The translations under genes and the position numbers were made by a program. From Candidatus Pristimantibacillus lignocellulolyticus (GTDB lineage: Bacteria; Bacillota; Bacilli; Paenibacillales; Paenibacillaceae), in contig CP097899.1 in assembly GCA_023639215.1 (NCBI GenBank), positions 1,432,501-1,496,500 on the forward strand: a DNA stretch of 64,000 nt. Reading direction: 5' to 3'. The notes below the pieces were generated by a model, which saw only the letters and a list, made by a program, of their open reading frames with translations, did not search any database and was not told the DNA's origin. Below are positions 28,618 through 37,464 of the stretch, one piece after another (position 1 is the first letter of the stretch; every line of letters begins with the position of its first letter).

Positions 28618-29008
28618 GGTAATGTTTACTCTCCTTTTTAATAAGATGATAATGATAAAATAGTGATGAGTTGCAAAGATGGCTTCACAGAAAACAATTT
28701 CACGAAAAATTAGACTGTTACTTAAATACTGTGCCTTGTACATCACCACTTTCGTAAAAAAACAACTAATTGTAACCGCATTCAAATGGAGCCGCGCTAT
28801 CACTTCTGCATTATCGTGATGCTCCCAATTCTTCACCGACAATGACATACAATCTGTGGTGAATATATTCCTCCTTAAATATAACACTGCTAAATTTATT
28901 CCAAGTTAGAGATCGATTGCGAATGTAGACGATTATTATGGAAAAAATAATTTCTTTCCGAAAATTATCTATCTTCTTTTTAACCAAATGCCTAACTCAG
29001 CCTATCGC
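28618..29008. other. Upstream region of the amylase gene
   Basis: 391 bp. The amylase frame stays open upstream to 28887, but without signal peptide, homology or ribosome site, so I treat it as noncoding leader. No clear promoter was recognised. Confidence 0.4.
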
Positions 29009-29048
29009 AAAAAAAGCCCGTTAACCCACTTAAGCGGATTAACAGGCT
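29009..29048 (-). terminator. Terminator belonging to the SLH gene remnant, now behind the phosphotransferase gene
   Basis: Arms 29015-29027 and 29036-29048 (AGCCTGTTAATCC on the minus strand, pairing with G-U wobbles), followed by seven Ts. It is a diverged copy of the amylase terminator and is the first terminator after the phosphotransferase stop at 29189. Confidence 0.85.
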
Positions 29049-29182
29049 CTTCATCTTCGTTCTTCTTCATCTTATTGTTTTTGAATAAGTTTAAGATAGC
29101 TTGCGAGGTTTCGGCGCGATTGGCGTAGGAAGCAGGATCAAAGATTGCCTTTCCTTTGCGTTGCAGTAGTTTGATTGCTCTT
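29049..29182 (-). pseudogene. Remnant of an SLH-domain gene 3' end (copy of the amylase C-terminus)
   Basis: On the minus strand this translates as LLQRKGKAIFDPASYANRAE..., matching the amylase C-terminal SLH sequence LLQGKGNGIFDPASHANRAE. Matching DNA continues through the stop region into the terminator, about 170 bp in all. One base is lost near the old stop codon, so the frame runs on. No start or ribosome site exists. It begins 7 bp after the phosphotransferase stop, so the rest of the ancestral gene was replaced or deleted at this point. Confidence 0.85.
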
Positions 29183-29188
29183 TTCAGT

Positions 29189-30139
29189 CTAGAATTTCTT
29201 GTTCAATATATCCAACTGAAGCTTTATCACTCGAATCAAATGGTCATGATACCAACCCCATGTTCGGTTGTATATCATACCAAGTCTTCTAACCCCGATC
29301 CATAATGCCCAAATGTCAATTTCTATATGATCATCATATGATAGTCGCCTCACTTCGTTATATCCTTTTGCTAAAGATGGATAACCTAGATAACTCTGTC
29401 CATCATGCAATTTATAATGACCAAGATCATATAGCGGACTATTTCCTTGAATCTCTCCAAAATCAATAATCCCCGTAAATTTCCCTTGGTGAGCGAATAT
29501 ATGTGAATCATCAAAATCCCCATGGATCAGATGCGATTGGTGACGTAACATTAATGTTCTTCCGTTCTCCAATATTGTTCTAATTGATAATATTACATCT
29601 CTAAGAAGTACATTCTCTGATAATACTATCAAATCTGAATCTAAATGTTCATATATATGATCTTGAAATAATAATTTTTCCCCTTGTAGAACATGTTTAT
29701 GCTGGTTGCTCCCCCTTACAATCCAACCATATCCTACAACTGGCAACTGATTGATAACCGCTAGTTGCTTTCCCGCATGATATAGTATATTTTCATATTG
29801 TTCAGCTGAAGGGCAATTCTCTATATTGTAACCTACGATTTCTTTCACAATCATAATAGACATACCTATTGCTTCATAATCATGGGCAAAGTATATAACC
29901 TCTGGAACTTGTACATTCCGTTGTCTGAGTAAATTAAGTAGATGTACTTCTACAGCAAAACTCATATTATGTTCTGGCAAAATTCGAAGATATAGGATTT
30001 CCTCTACGAATTCAATACGATACACATAAGTTGAAACACCACTTAATACTCTTTCAATTTTAAATTCGCTTAAATGAAGACATTCACTTACTATATCTTT
30101 TATTACATTAATATGTGGTGCTTCTTTTCTATTCAACAA
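29189..30139 (-). CDS. Aminoglycoside-phosphotransferase-family kinase
   Basis: A 316-residue protein of the APH/choline-kinase fold. Near residues 200-235 the catalytic loop reads HGDFDDSHIF and the metal site IDFGE. It starts at a TTG (30139, or 30136) after GAGAGG. The family phosphorylates aminoglycosides, macrolides, choline, homoserine and other small alcohols; nothing here fixes the substrate, so resistance should not be assumed. It lies directly in front of the SLH remnant and shares its terminator. Confidence 0.82.
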   Translation of the reverse strand: MLNRKEAPHINVIKDIVSECLHLSEFKIERVLSGVSTYVYRIEFVEEILYLRILPEHNMSFAVEVHLLNLLRQRNVQVPEVIYFAHDYEAIGMSIMIVKEIVGYNIENCPSAEQYENILYHAGKQLAVINQLPVVGYGWIVRGSNQHKHVLQGEKLLFQDHIYEHLDSDLIVLSENVLLRDVILSIRTILENGRTLMLRHQSHLIHGDFDDSHIFAHQGKFTGIIDFGEIQGNSPLYDLGHYKLHDGQSYLGYPSLAKGYNEVRRLSYDDHIEIDIWALWIGVRRLGMIYNRTWGWYHDHLIRVIKLQLDILNKKF

Positions 30140-30328
30140 TTTATTCCTCTCTCATGTAAATTTACTTTGTTAAGCTTAAATTATACCTAAGATATCATGT
30201 ATGGTAATATCTTACTATATATTCATCAGAATAATTTTGTTCACGGTTACTTTGTAATTCTATTTATTATGCTACACGATATTGTTCTTTAGTTTTCGCA
30301 ATACATTTCTCATTCCTAGGAGGTAATT

Positions 30329-31225
30329 ATGAAAATTGCAATTGCTGGTGGTAATGGTTTTGTCGGAAAAGCACTTCGAACTCATCTTCTAGATCAGCAA
30401 CACGAAGTATTCATACTCTCGCGCAATACACAGCCATATACTCCTCTGGAAGGGGTCACTTATGTCAATTGGCTCAATAAAGGAGATCAACCAGAACTAC
30501 AATTAGAAGGCATTGATGCCATTATTAATCTTGCAGGAGAGTCGCTCAATAGCGGTCGATGGTCAGCTGCAAGAAAAAGAAGAATCTTAGATAGCCGTCT
30601 CACTGCAACGAAGGAAATTAAGCGGATCATTGCAGTATTACAACATAAACCAAGCGTTTTACTTAATGCTAGTGCTGTTGGTTATTATGGTACTTCTCGT
30701 GCAGAAACGTTCACGGAGCAACATCGCATGCAACCTACAGATTTCTTATCGAGTACTGTAGAACAATGGGAGCAGGAAGCGATGAATAGCGGAATACGAA
30801 CAGTATTCCTGCGTTTTGGCGTTATTCTAGGTAAACATGAAGGCGCACTACCTCGTATGGTGCTACCTTATAAGTTATTTGGAGGGGGGACTATTGGAAG
30901 TGGCCAGCAAATGTTATCTTGGGTTCATATTGAAGATGTCGTTCGTGCCGCTCTTTATTGTATAACCACCCCTTCATTAACAGGCCCCGTAAATATCACG
31001 GCACCGAATCCCGTAAATATGAAAGCATTCGGAAAAATGATTGGACACGTATTACATAGACCACATTGGATGCCTGTGCCTGCATTTATGCTAAAGCTTT
31101 TATTAGGAGAAATGAGCGTGCTTATCTTAGAAGGTCAAAAGGTTTTGCCTAATGCACTACTCGAGCATGGCTTTATCTTTTCTTATCCAACACTGGAGAG
31201 TGGGCTTCAAGATCTCTTGAAGTAA
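30329..31225 (+). CDS. TIGR01777-family NAD(P)-binding epimerase
   Basis: A 298-residue protein with an N-terminal Rossmann fold (GGNGFVG at 7-13), the family motif INLAGES, a VGYYG segment, a WEQEA block, and the C-terminal DUF1731 region (GQKVLPNALLEHGF). The family resembles nucleotide-sugar epimerases, but its reaction is not established. AGGAGG lies seven bases before the ATG. Monocistronic, with its own terminator. Confidence 0.9.
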   Translation: MKIAIAGGNGFVGKALRTHLLDQQHEVFILSRNTQPYTPLEGVTYVNWLNKGDQPELQLEGIDAIINLAGESLNSGRWSAARKRRILDSRLTATKEIKRIIAVLQHKPSVLLNASAVGYYGTSRAETFTEQHRMQPTDFLSSTVEQWEQEAMNSGIRTVFLRFGVILGKHEGALPRMVLPYKLFGGGTIGSGQQMLSWVHIEDVVRAALYCITTPSLTGPVNITAPNPVNMKAFGKMIGHVLHRPHWMPVPAFMLKLLLGEMSVLILEGQKVLPNALLEHGFIFSYPTLESGLQDLLK

Positions 31226-31308
31226 AATCAACCAAAATACCTTAATAAATATTTAAGTACTAATGTTGGTTTTGGACCAAAATTTTCATTAAAAACTAAT
31301 CAATAAAT

Positions 31309-31344
31309 AACAGCCTTGCTTCAATATCGTGAAGCAAGGCTGTT
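31309..31344 (+). terminator. Terminator after the epimerase gene
   Basis: Perfect 14-bp arms AACAGCCTTGCTTC (31309-31322) and its complement (31331-31344), followed by ATTTAATAT. Confidence 0.8.
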
Positions 31345-31399
31345 ATTTAATATAACTATATGCTATTCCTTATCTTTAACTATTTAATTATTAAATGAA

Positions 31400-31437
31400 A
31401 AGAGCCTCTGTTACAATGAATAAGTAACGAGGCTCTT
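31400..31437 (+). other. Stem-loop just before the Crp/Fnr gene
   Basis: Arms 31400-31414 and 31424-31437 (AAGAGCCTC...GAGGCTCTT) with one bulged base, 30 bp upstream of the ATG at 31468. It could be a second terminator or a 5'-leader attenuator, depending on where transcription starts. Confidence 0.55.
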
Positions 31438-31467
31438 GTTCAACTGTTTTTAGTCTGGAGGTTATTT

Positions 31468-31983
31468 ATGCTTTTACATAAAGGCGAAATCTTATTTCGA
31501 CAAGGTGATTCTGGATCACTTTTTCATCTGAAAAGTGGTTTATTAAAAATTGTTAGAATTCATCCCGATGGTACTCAAATATTAGTCAACATTATTGTCC
31601 CAGATGAAACGATTCCGCATCACTCTCTAATTAGTGCTAATCCTTGTTATGGAACAGCCATCGCACTCAACACTTGCGAAGTTGATGTTATTCCAGCGAA
31701 GGAGTGGTATGAAGAGCTAGCAAATAACGCCGAGAAATGTCTTGCTATCGCAACACAGCTCCAAGATAAACTACGAATGATGCAGCAACGAATTGATCAA
31801 CTAACCCAAGTAACTCCAGCCGAGAAGTTACAAAAGTTACAGTCTTGGTTTCACAATTATATTGCCCCTGACACCATTACGGATATATTAACACAAGATG
31901 AGATTGGACAGTTCATCGGCCTTCGACGCGAAACGATCAATCGACTGCTACGTAATCAAGTTAAGACAACAAAGCCAACGTAA
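31468..31983 (+). CDS. Crp/Fnr-family transcriptional regulator (short form)
   Basis: A 171-residue regulator: cyclic-nucleotide-binding-type beta-roll (1-90, HKGEILFRQGD... and GTQILVNIIVPDE), dimerisation helix (about 95-125), and winged helix-turn-helix (140-162, LTQDEIGQFIGLRRETINRLL). It is shorter than the usual 220-230 residues at the N-terminus and lacks a clustered cysteine set for an iron-sulphur centre, so redox sensing by FeS is unlikely. The ATG follows GGAGG. It converges on hmp, whose upstream region has a perfect Crp/Fnr-type palindrome, so hmp is a likely target. Confidence 0.88.
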   Translation: MLLHKGEILFRQGDSGSLFHLKSGLLKIVRIHPDGTQILVNIIVPDETIPHHSLISANPCYGTAIALNTCEVDVIPAKEWYEELANNAEKCLAIATQLQDKLRMMQQRIDQLTQVTPAEKLQKLQSWFHNYIAPDTITDILTQDEIGQFIGLRRETINRLLRNQVKTTKPT

Positions 31984-32029
31984 TCTTACGATAGTCTACA
32001 GCTATGTTCGGATGAACTCCTAATTCGAA

Positions 32030-33247
32030 TTACAAGCTACCCGCTGGTCCAAAAAATTCATAATGAATATCCTCTGGGGCAACTCCCCATTGCTCCAATA
32101 AACTATTCACTTTACTCATAAATGGTACAGGTCCACAGAAGTAGAAATGTGCATCTTTAGTTGCTACGATCTGCTCTAGCCACGGTAGATCAATATAACC
32201 TTCATGAGTATACGCTTGTGACTGCTTATCTTGATCAGTAGGCTTTTCATAGCACCAATGAACAGATGCACTAGCAGATTTACTTGCAACTAGCTCGATT
32301 TCATCACGTAACGCATGAACTTCTCCATTACGAGCAGCATGAATAAATTTCATCTGGCGATTCGGATCAGTAACCGTTAAGCTACTGAACATACTAACTA
32401 GCGGCGTTAAACCTACCCCACCACTAATAAAGACAACTGGACGCTCATCTGCTAAATTCAAAGTAAATTCACCAGCAGGTGCTGACAACATTAACACATC
32501 GCCTTCATTCACTTGCTCATGTAAATAAACAGAAACTTTACCTGCAGGTTTTTCATCGTATGCATCTTCACACTTAACGGATATACGGTAGTAAGGTTTC
32601 CCAGGCGCATTAGATAGGCTGTATTGACGAATGTGCGTGTTCTTTTCGCCTGGTATATTATCTATTTTCACACTTACATATTGACCAGCTTCGAAATTAG
32701 CAATATCTTCTCCATCTGCTGGAACCAGATAGAATGATGTAATAACATTACTTTCTTTAATCTTCTTATCAACCTTGAATGCTCTAAATCCTTCCCAGCC
32801 ACCTCGTTGTTGCTCAGTTTGTGCATACATTTCAGCTTCGATTGAGATAAACACATCAGCAATTACACCATAAGCATCTGCCCATGCTCCTATGATTTCA
32901 TCGGTTGCAGCATCTCCTAAAACTTCTTTTATAGCGGCAAGAAGATTTTCTCCGACAATCGGATAATGCTCTGGACGAATACCAAGACTACGGTGTTTGT
33001 GTGCAATCTGCTTCACGACCGGTAAAATAGCTTCCAATTGATCAATATACTTTGCTGCCGCTAATACGGCGTTAGCAAGAGCATTTTGTTGTCTTCCTTG
33101 GCTTTGATTTGCATGATTAAAAATATTTAGTAATTCCGGATTGTTTTCGAACAATCGTTGATAAAATCTTTTTGTAATTGTCGTTCCGTGAACTTCTAAT
33201 ACTGGCACTGTGGATTTGATAACTTCTATTGTATGTTTACTTAGCAT
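32030..33247 (-). CDS. hmp: Flavohaemoprotein, nitric oxide dioxygenase
   Basis: A 405-residue enzyme of normal length that turns nitric oxide plus O2 into nitrate using NAD(P)H. The N-terminal globin domain (1-140) has proximal His85 in AHKHRSLGI. The C-terminal ferredoxin-reductase module has the FAD motif RQYSLSNAP, the NAD site ISGGVGLTPLVSMF and the terminal FYFCGPVPFM. The ATG at 33247 follows GAGG by eight bases; the longer in-frame start at 33322 overlaps the operator. A TGTGA-N6-TCACA palindrome lies 65 bp upstream, and a Crp/Fnr regulator is encoded convergently. Confidence 0.95.
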   Translation of the reverse strand: MLSKHTIEVIKSTVPVLEVHGTTITKRFYQRLFENNPELLNIFNHANQSQGRQQNALANAVLAAAKYIDQLEAILPVVKQIAHKHRSLGIRPEHYPIVGENLLAAIKEVLGDAATDEIIGAWADAYGVIADVFISIEAEMYAQTEQQRGGWEGFRAFKVDKKIKESNVITSFYLVPADGEDIANFEAGQYVSVKIDNIPGEKNTHIRQYSLSNAPGKPYYRISVKCEDAYDEKPAGKVSVYLHEQVNEGDVLMLSAPAGEFTLNLADERPVVFISGGVGLTPLVSMFSSLTVTDPNRQMKFIHAARNGEVHALRDEIELVASKSASASVHWCYEKPTDQDKQSQAYTHEGYIDLPWLEQIVATKDAHFYFCGPVPFMSKVNSLLEQWGVAPEDIHYEFFGPAGSL

Positions 33248-33556
33248 CTTAGTATCCTCGCTTTCACTATATGAAATTGACTTAAGTATATCGTTAAGAT
33301 AAGCCTGACTTTGTGATTGCAATCACATGAAAAGCAAACAAAATGTGACATCTAGTTACGGTAGATTAGAACGAGTTATGCATATGAATCTATCCTATGT
33401 ATTACATAATTTGAAGCTCAAGCTCAGTTAAAATTCCCACATTATATTCCCATCCTATTAAAAATTTATCACTTGAATTAAATGATCATGCAACCTTTAG
33501 TAATCACTCTACGTCTATTTACTGACATAAAATTACATAAAAATAATTAGGAAGCG
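33248..33556. other. Divergent intergenic region between hmp and the LCP gene
   Basis: 309 bp. It holds the Crp/Fnr-type operator at 33312-33327 on the hmp side. The remainder is AT-rich; I see no gene and no second clear motif. Confidence 0.5.
33312..33327. promoter_or_regulatory. Crp/Fnr-type operator upstream of hmp
   Basis: TGTGATTGCAATCACA is a perfect 16-bp palindrome of the form TGTGA-N6-TCACA, the standard Crp/Fnr-family site, 65 bp before the hmp start. Confidence 0.78.
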
Positions 33557-34597
33557 GTGAAAAGATTGAGTAATGAAACGGAGACGGCTAAAGAAGCTAC
33601 TTCAAGGACTTTAACTCACATCAATAAAAAGAAACGAAAAAAAATGATAGTATATATAAGCTTAGTAGTCGTATGTATCGCTGTAATATGTGGGCTAACA
33701 TTCAAAAATCAAATTGCCTTTTATTTATTTAAAACAGTTTACTCTAAAGACATCGGTAAAGCATTCGATGAAGCTTATGTCCCTATCGATAATGTAGATC
33801 CACCAATAGTCATTAAAGATAAGGAACCATTTTCCTTATTATTACTGGGAGTGGATCAAAGAGAGCAGGAAGCTGCGCGATCAGATGCTATTATTTATGC
33901 CGTAGTCAGGCCAAAGGATAGTAAATTATTACTTGTATCCATACCGAGAGATACCTATGTAGATATTATAGGGAAGAATTACAAGGATAAAGTAAACGCT
34001 GCTTTCGCCTATGGCGGTGCGAAAATGAGCATCGATACGATCGGGAATTTTTTAGGGAGTCCTGCTCATTACTACGCAACCATTAACTTTCATGGATTGA
34101 TAGATGTGGTAGACACGATCGGAGGAGTAAAGCTTCCTATTACAAAAGATATCGTTAATAAACATAGAGATCATGAGAAATTTACAATTGAAGCAAATAA
34201 GCCTAAATACTATGGCATCGATGCTCTAAACTATGTTCGCTATCGTGAAGATTCTGACTTCTATCGTACGGAAAGACAACGAATATTTATAGGTGCAATG
34301 ATTAAGGAAATGATGAATATAGGAAACTTATCAAAAATAGATGATCTTATTGCAATAGGCGGAAAAAATTTCACAACAAATATGAAAGCCGAAGATATAA
34401 CAGATTGGGCTGAAACTCTAGTAAAGACCTCTCCTCAAATATCTAACTACATGATTGATGGCTATGATGAAAGGATCAATGGAACATACTATTATATGCC
34501 CAGAGATAGTAGCCTAGAGGCAATACAATTAGTTATTAAATCATGGTTAGATCCTAATTCAGAATTAACAGATCTAGAGATTCCAACGGTATCGTAG
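33557..34597 (+). CDS. LytR-CpsA-Psr (LCP) family cell-wall protein
   Basis: A 346-residue membrane protein: short basic cytoplasmic tail, one membrane helix at about 31-50, then the extracellular LCP catalytic domain (LLLLGVDQRE... SDAIIYAVVRP... LVSIPRDTYVDI near 92-140; conserved Arg residues near YVRYREDSDFYRTERQR). LCP enzymes transfer lipid-linked teichoic acids or other glycopolymers to peptidoglycan. The start is GTG at 33557 close behind AGGAAG, or TTG three codons later. Monocistronic. Confidence 0.9.
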   Translation: MKRLSNETETAKEATSRTLTHINKKKRKKMIVYISLVVVCIAVICGLTFKNQIAFYLFKTVYSKDIGKAFDEAYVPIDNVDPPIVIKDKEPFSLLLLGVDQREQEAARSDAIIYAVVRPKDSKLLLVSIPRDTYVDIIGKNYKDKVNAAFAYGGAKMSIDTIGNFLGSPAHYYATINFHGLIDVVDTIGGVKLPITKDIVNKHRDHEKFTIEANKPKYYGIDALNYVRYREDSDFYRTERQRIFIGAMIKEMMNIGNLSKIDDLIAIGGKNFTTNMKAEDITDWAETLVKTSPQISNYMIDGYDERINGTYYYMPRDSSLEAIQLVIKSWLDPNSELTDLEIPTVS

Positions 34598-34620
34598 TTA
34601 CTATTATATTGAACCAAAAT

Positions 34621-34663
34621 GAGCTAATCTTCATTTACTTGAAGGTCAGCTCTGTTTTTTTGT
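34621..34663 (+). terminator. Terminator after the LCP gene
   Basis: Imperfect stem (GAGCTAATCTTCA at 34621-34633 with the GC-rich return near 34640-34652) followed by GTTTTTTTG. Confidence 0.75.
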
Positions 34664-34760
34664 AATCTACGTAGTTGAACTACTACTCCTTGTAGGAAAG
34701 ACTCCCCTATCGTAAAATAGGGAATAATTACAAATCTTTATGAAGTGAGGGAGTAAAGCT

Positions 34761-35465
34761 ATGGAGGGAAACCTGCTTCTTATTGAAGATGATCCTGCAA
34801 TCAGCACAATGGTAGCAGATTACTTGAGTAAAGAGGGCTACACAACCACTGTTGTTGATAACGGTGAACAAGCTATTAAACAATTCCAATCTAACAGCTA
34901 TGATCTAGTGTTGCTTGATCTAATGCTCCCTAAGTTGAGTGGCTTAGAAGTTTTACAGCTCATTCGGGGAGAAAGTCGTGTTCCGATTCTTATTCTATCT
35001 GCAAAAGACAACGAAGTTGAGAAAGCGCTTGGTTTACGATTTGGTGCTGATGATTATATAACGAAACCATTTTCGCTCCTTGAATTGGCCGCTCGAGTGC
35101 AGGCATCCATTCGTAGGGCGACACAATATTCGAATGTTAAATCTGATCAGGAACCAACCTCACAGCTGCTTTCGGTTGGTGAATTACTGATTGATCCCGA
35201 TAACTTTAAGGTATCGAAAAGAAATCAAGAAATTAAACTCACGGCAACTGAATTTCAAATTCTGAAACTGTTCATTCAAAACCCAACAAGAGTCTATACT
35301 AAGGCATTACTTTTCCAACTCATATGGAAAGAAGACTATTACCGTGATGACAATGTCATTAACGTGCACATGAGACGGTTACGCGAAAAGATTGAAGATG
35401 ACCCCTCCAATCCACGTTATATTACTACACTGTGGGGAATTGGTTACCGACTGGGAGAGATATAA
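34761..35465 (+). CDS. OmpR-family response regulator
   Basis: A 234-residue regulator with receiver domain (Asp53 in LLDLMLP, Lys in ITKPFS) and C-terminal winged helix (VINVHMRRLREKIEDD, TTLWGIGYRL). Its stop codon directly abuts the kinase ATG. The four-gene unit regulator, kinase, ATPase, permease is the arrangement of BcrR/YcbLM-like antibiotic-response systems, so it probably induces the ABC exporter downstream. Confidence 0.93.
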   Translation: MEGNLLLIEDDPAISTMVADYLSKEGYTTTVVDNGEQAIKQFQSNSYDLVLLDLMLPKLSGLEVLQLIRGESRVPILILSAKDNEVEKALGLRFGADDYITKPFSLLELAARVQASIRRATQYSNVKSDQEPTSQLLSVGELLIDPDNFKVSKRNQEIKLTATEFQILKLFIQNPTRVYTKALLFQLIWKEDYYRDDNVINVHMRRLREKIEDDPSNPRYITTLWGIGYRLGEI

Positions 35466-36431
35466 ATGAACGGATACTGGTGGATTTTAATCATTCCTCT
35501 TGTCGGACTTTTATTTTTGTATGTGCGTGAGCGCATGACAAACCAGTCAACTCGAAAAGAACTAATTTACATAAGTAATAAACTAGAACATTTTATGGCG
35601 AGCAATAGCTCTCAAATTCAAGAACGTCTCCTTATTGTGACTGGTGACCGTCAGTTAAGAGAATTGCTTCAGGCGATCAATGCACTACTTGAACGTTCCA
35701 GTCAGTTAGCCGCTGATTACACAAGGACGGATCAGGCTATGAGGATGATGCTAGCTAACGTATCCCATGATTTGAAGACACCTCTCACCGTTATTATGGG
35801 CTACGCCGAAATGCTTACACGCAATACCGATTTACCACAGGATGAACGGCAAAGAATGCTCGATCAAGTATACAAAAAGACCGTTGAAGTGCATGAACTA
35901 ATCAATGCATTCTTCGATCTTTCAAGGCTTGAAGCGGATGACTTTGATCTCCCTCTATCTGTTATTGATGCGTGTGAAGTATGCCGTCATCGTATTTTAG
36001 CCTACTACGATCTGCTTTCAGATCGAAACTTCAAGGTCGATATTAATCTCCCCGAACAAGCGGTATTGGTATATGCGAACGAAGAGGCTTTATCCAGAAT
36101 TCTTGATAATCTGCTTTCAAATGCTGTTCGTTATGGAGCGGATGGTCGTTATCTTGGATTGTCACTTACACAGGAAGAAGGAAAGATACATATTGAGGTA
36201 ATAGATCGAGGACGGGGAATACCTAAGGCAGATCTGAAAAGAGTTTTTGATCGAATGTATACAATGGAAGACTCGAGAAATCGTAACATGCAAGGAAGTG
36301 GACTTGGTCTTGCAATTGCCAAAAGACTCACTGAACGATTAGGGGGACGCATCAATCTTGAGAGCATCCCATATTCACAAACAAGCTTTTCCGTAACACT
36401 CCCACTACACTCAAAAAGGACTAACCAATAA
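35466..36431 (+). CDS. Sensor histidine kinase
   Basis: A 321-residue kinase with a single N-terminal membrane helix (about 5-20) and almost no extracellular part. It has a short coiled linker, H-box NVSHDLKTPL (His101), N-box DNLLSNAVRYG, and G-boxes DRGRGIP and GSGLGLAI. The minimal sensor resembles kinases that sense cell-envelope antibiotics with a partner transporter. The ATG directly follows the regulator TAA. Confidence 0.93.
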   Translation: MNGYWWILIIPLVGLLFLYVRERMTNQSTRKELIYISNKLEHFMASNSSQIQERLLIVTGDRQLRELLQAINALLERSSQLAADYTRTDQAMRMMLANVSHDLKTPLTVIMGYAEMLTRNTDLPQDERQRMLDQVYKKTVEVHELINAFFDLSRLEADDFDLPLSVIDACEVCRHRILAYYDLLSDRNFKVDINLPEQAVLVYANEEALSRILDNLLSNAVRYGADGRYLGLSLTQEEGKIHIEVIDRGRGIPKADLKRVFDRMYTMEDSRNRNMQGSGLGLAIAKRLTERLGGRINLESIPYSQTSFSVTLPLHSKRTNQ

Positions 36432-36519
36432 AGTAAGAAATAAGTAAGGTTTACGACATGAATAAGTGAGATTTCCACGATATGATTACATCATGATCAA
36501 ATCACGGGGAGTGAAAACA

Positions 36520-37464
36520 ATGGCCGATATTATTCGAACGTTATTACTTAGTAAGAATTATGGCATGGCAGACGTTTTGTCTAGTGTTAATATGAATGTT
36601 CAACGCGGTGAAATATATGGTTTTCTAGGACCGAATGGTGCCGGTAAATCGACATTAATGAAAATACTGCTTGGACTGGTACAACCAACTGGTGGCGAAA
36701 TTGAATTGTTTGAGCAAAGGTTACACTTTGATTCGAGAGATCATCTGAAACGAATTGGACACTTGATAGAAATACCTGCCTTCTATGAAAAGCTGACTGC
36801 AATGCAAAACTTGGAACTGCACACAGAATACATGGGATACTATAACAAGCAAGCTATTCGTGAGGCGTTAGAACTGGTGCAACTGGTTGGGGTAGACAAT
36901 AAACCTGTAAAGCAATTTTCACTTGGTATGAGACAGCGACTGGGGATTGCAAGAGCAATTTCTACTCGTCCTGAATTACTATTGTTAGACGAACCTATTA
37001 ATGGCTTAGATCCAGAAGGTATCCATGCCATGCGGAATTTGTTCCGAAGACTGCGCGATGAATGGGGAATAACACTTCTTATCTCCAGCCATGTACTGTC
37101 AGAAATTGAACAAGTGGCTGATAAAATTGGGGTAATCAATAAAGGAAGATTAATTCGTGAAGTATCGATGGAAACGGTGCGTGCCTCTACGACCGATTAT
37201 GTAGAAATTACAACATCGGATACCAACTCAGCAGCATTTGTGTTGGAAGAGAAGCTTAAAATTAAAAACTTTAGAAAAATTAGTGATCATGTCATTCGTA
37301 TTTATGATACTGGTATTACACAAGAGGCTTTATCTAAGGGACTCATCATGAACGATGTACCTATCGAATCCATGACTCGCCGTCATCATACATTAGAGGA
37401 ATACTTCTTTGATATGATTAAAGGAGGTGTTGAACATGTTCCATCTCATCAAGCTAGAGCTTAA
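36520..37464 (+). CDS. ABC exporter ATPase, BcrA-like
   Basis: A 314-residue ATPase with Walker A (GPNGAGKST), Q-loop, signature (FSLGMRQRLGIARA), Walker B (LLLLDEPINGLDP) and H-loop (SSHVLSE). The C-terminal extension resembles those of bacitracin/lantibiotic exporter ATPases. I start it at the ATG at 36520, seven bases after GGGGAG; the frame extends to 36466 without a ribosome site. It overlaps the permease gene by 29 bp. Likely role: self-protection against a peptide antibiotic or lipid-acting compound. Confidence 0.92.
   Translation: MADIIRTLLLSKNYGMADVLSSVNMNVQRGEIYGFLGPNGAGKSTLMKILLGLVQPTGGEIELFEQRLHFDSRDHLKRIGHLIEIPAFYEKLTAMQNLELHTEYMGYYNKQAIREALELVQLVGVDNKPVKQFSLGMRQRLGIARAISTRPELLLLDEPINGLDPEGIHAMRNLFRRLRDEWGITLLISSHVLSEIEQVADKIGVINKGRLIREVSMETVRASTTDYVEITTSDTNSAAFVLEEKLKIKNFRKISDHVIRIYDTGITQEALSKGLIMNDVPIESMTRRHHTLEEYFFDMIKGGVEHVPSHQARA

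Noticed and set aside
28618..28887. N-terminal extension of the amylase
   Set aside because: The extension places 90 residues before a clear signal peptide, has no ribosome site and shows no domain.
29189..30139. Aminoglycoside resistance gene
   Set aside because: The kinase fold is clear, but the family includes many metabolic kinases and no specificity motif points to aminoglycosides.
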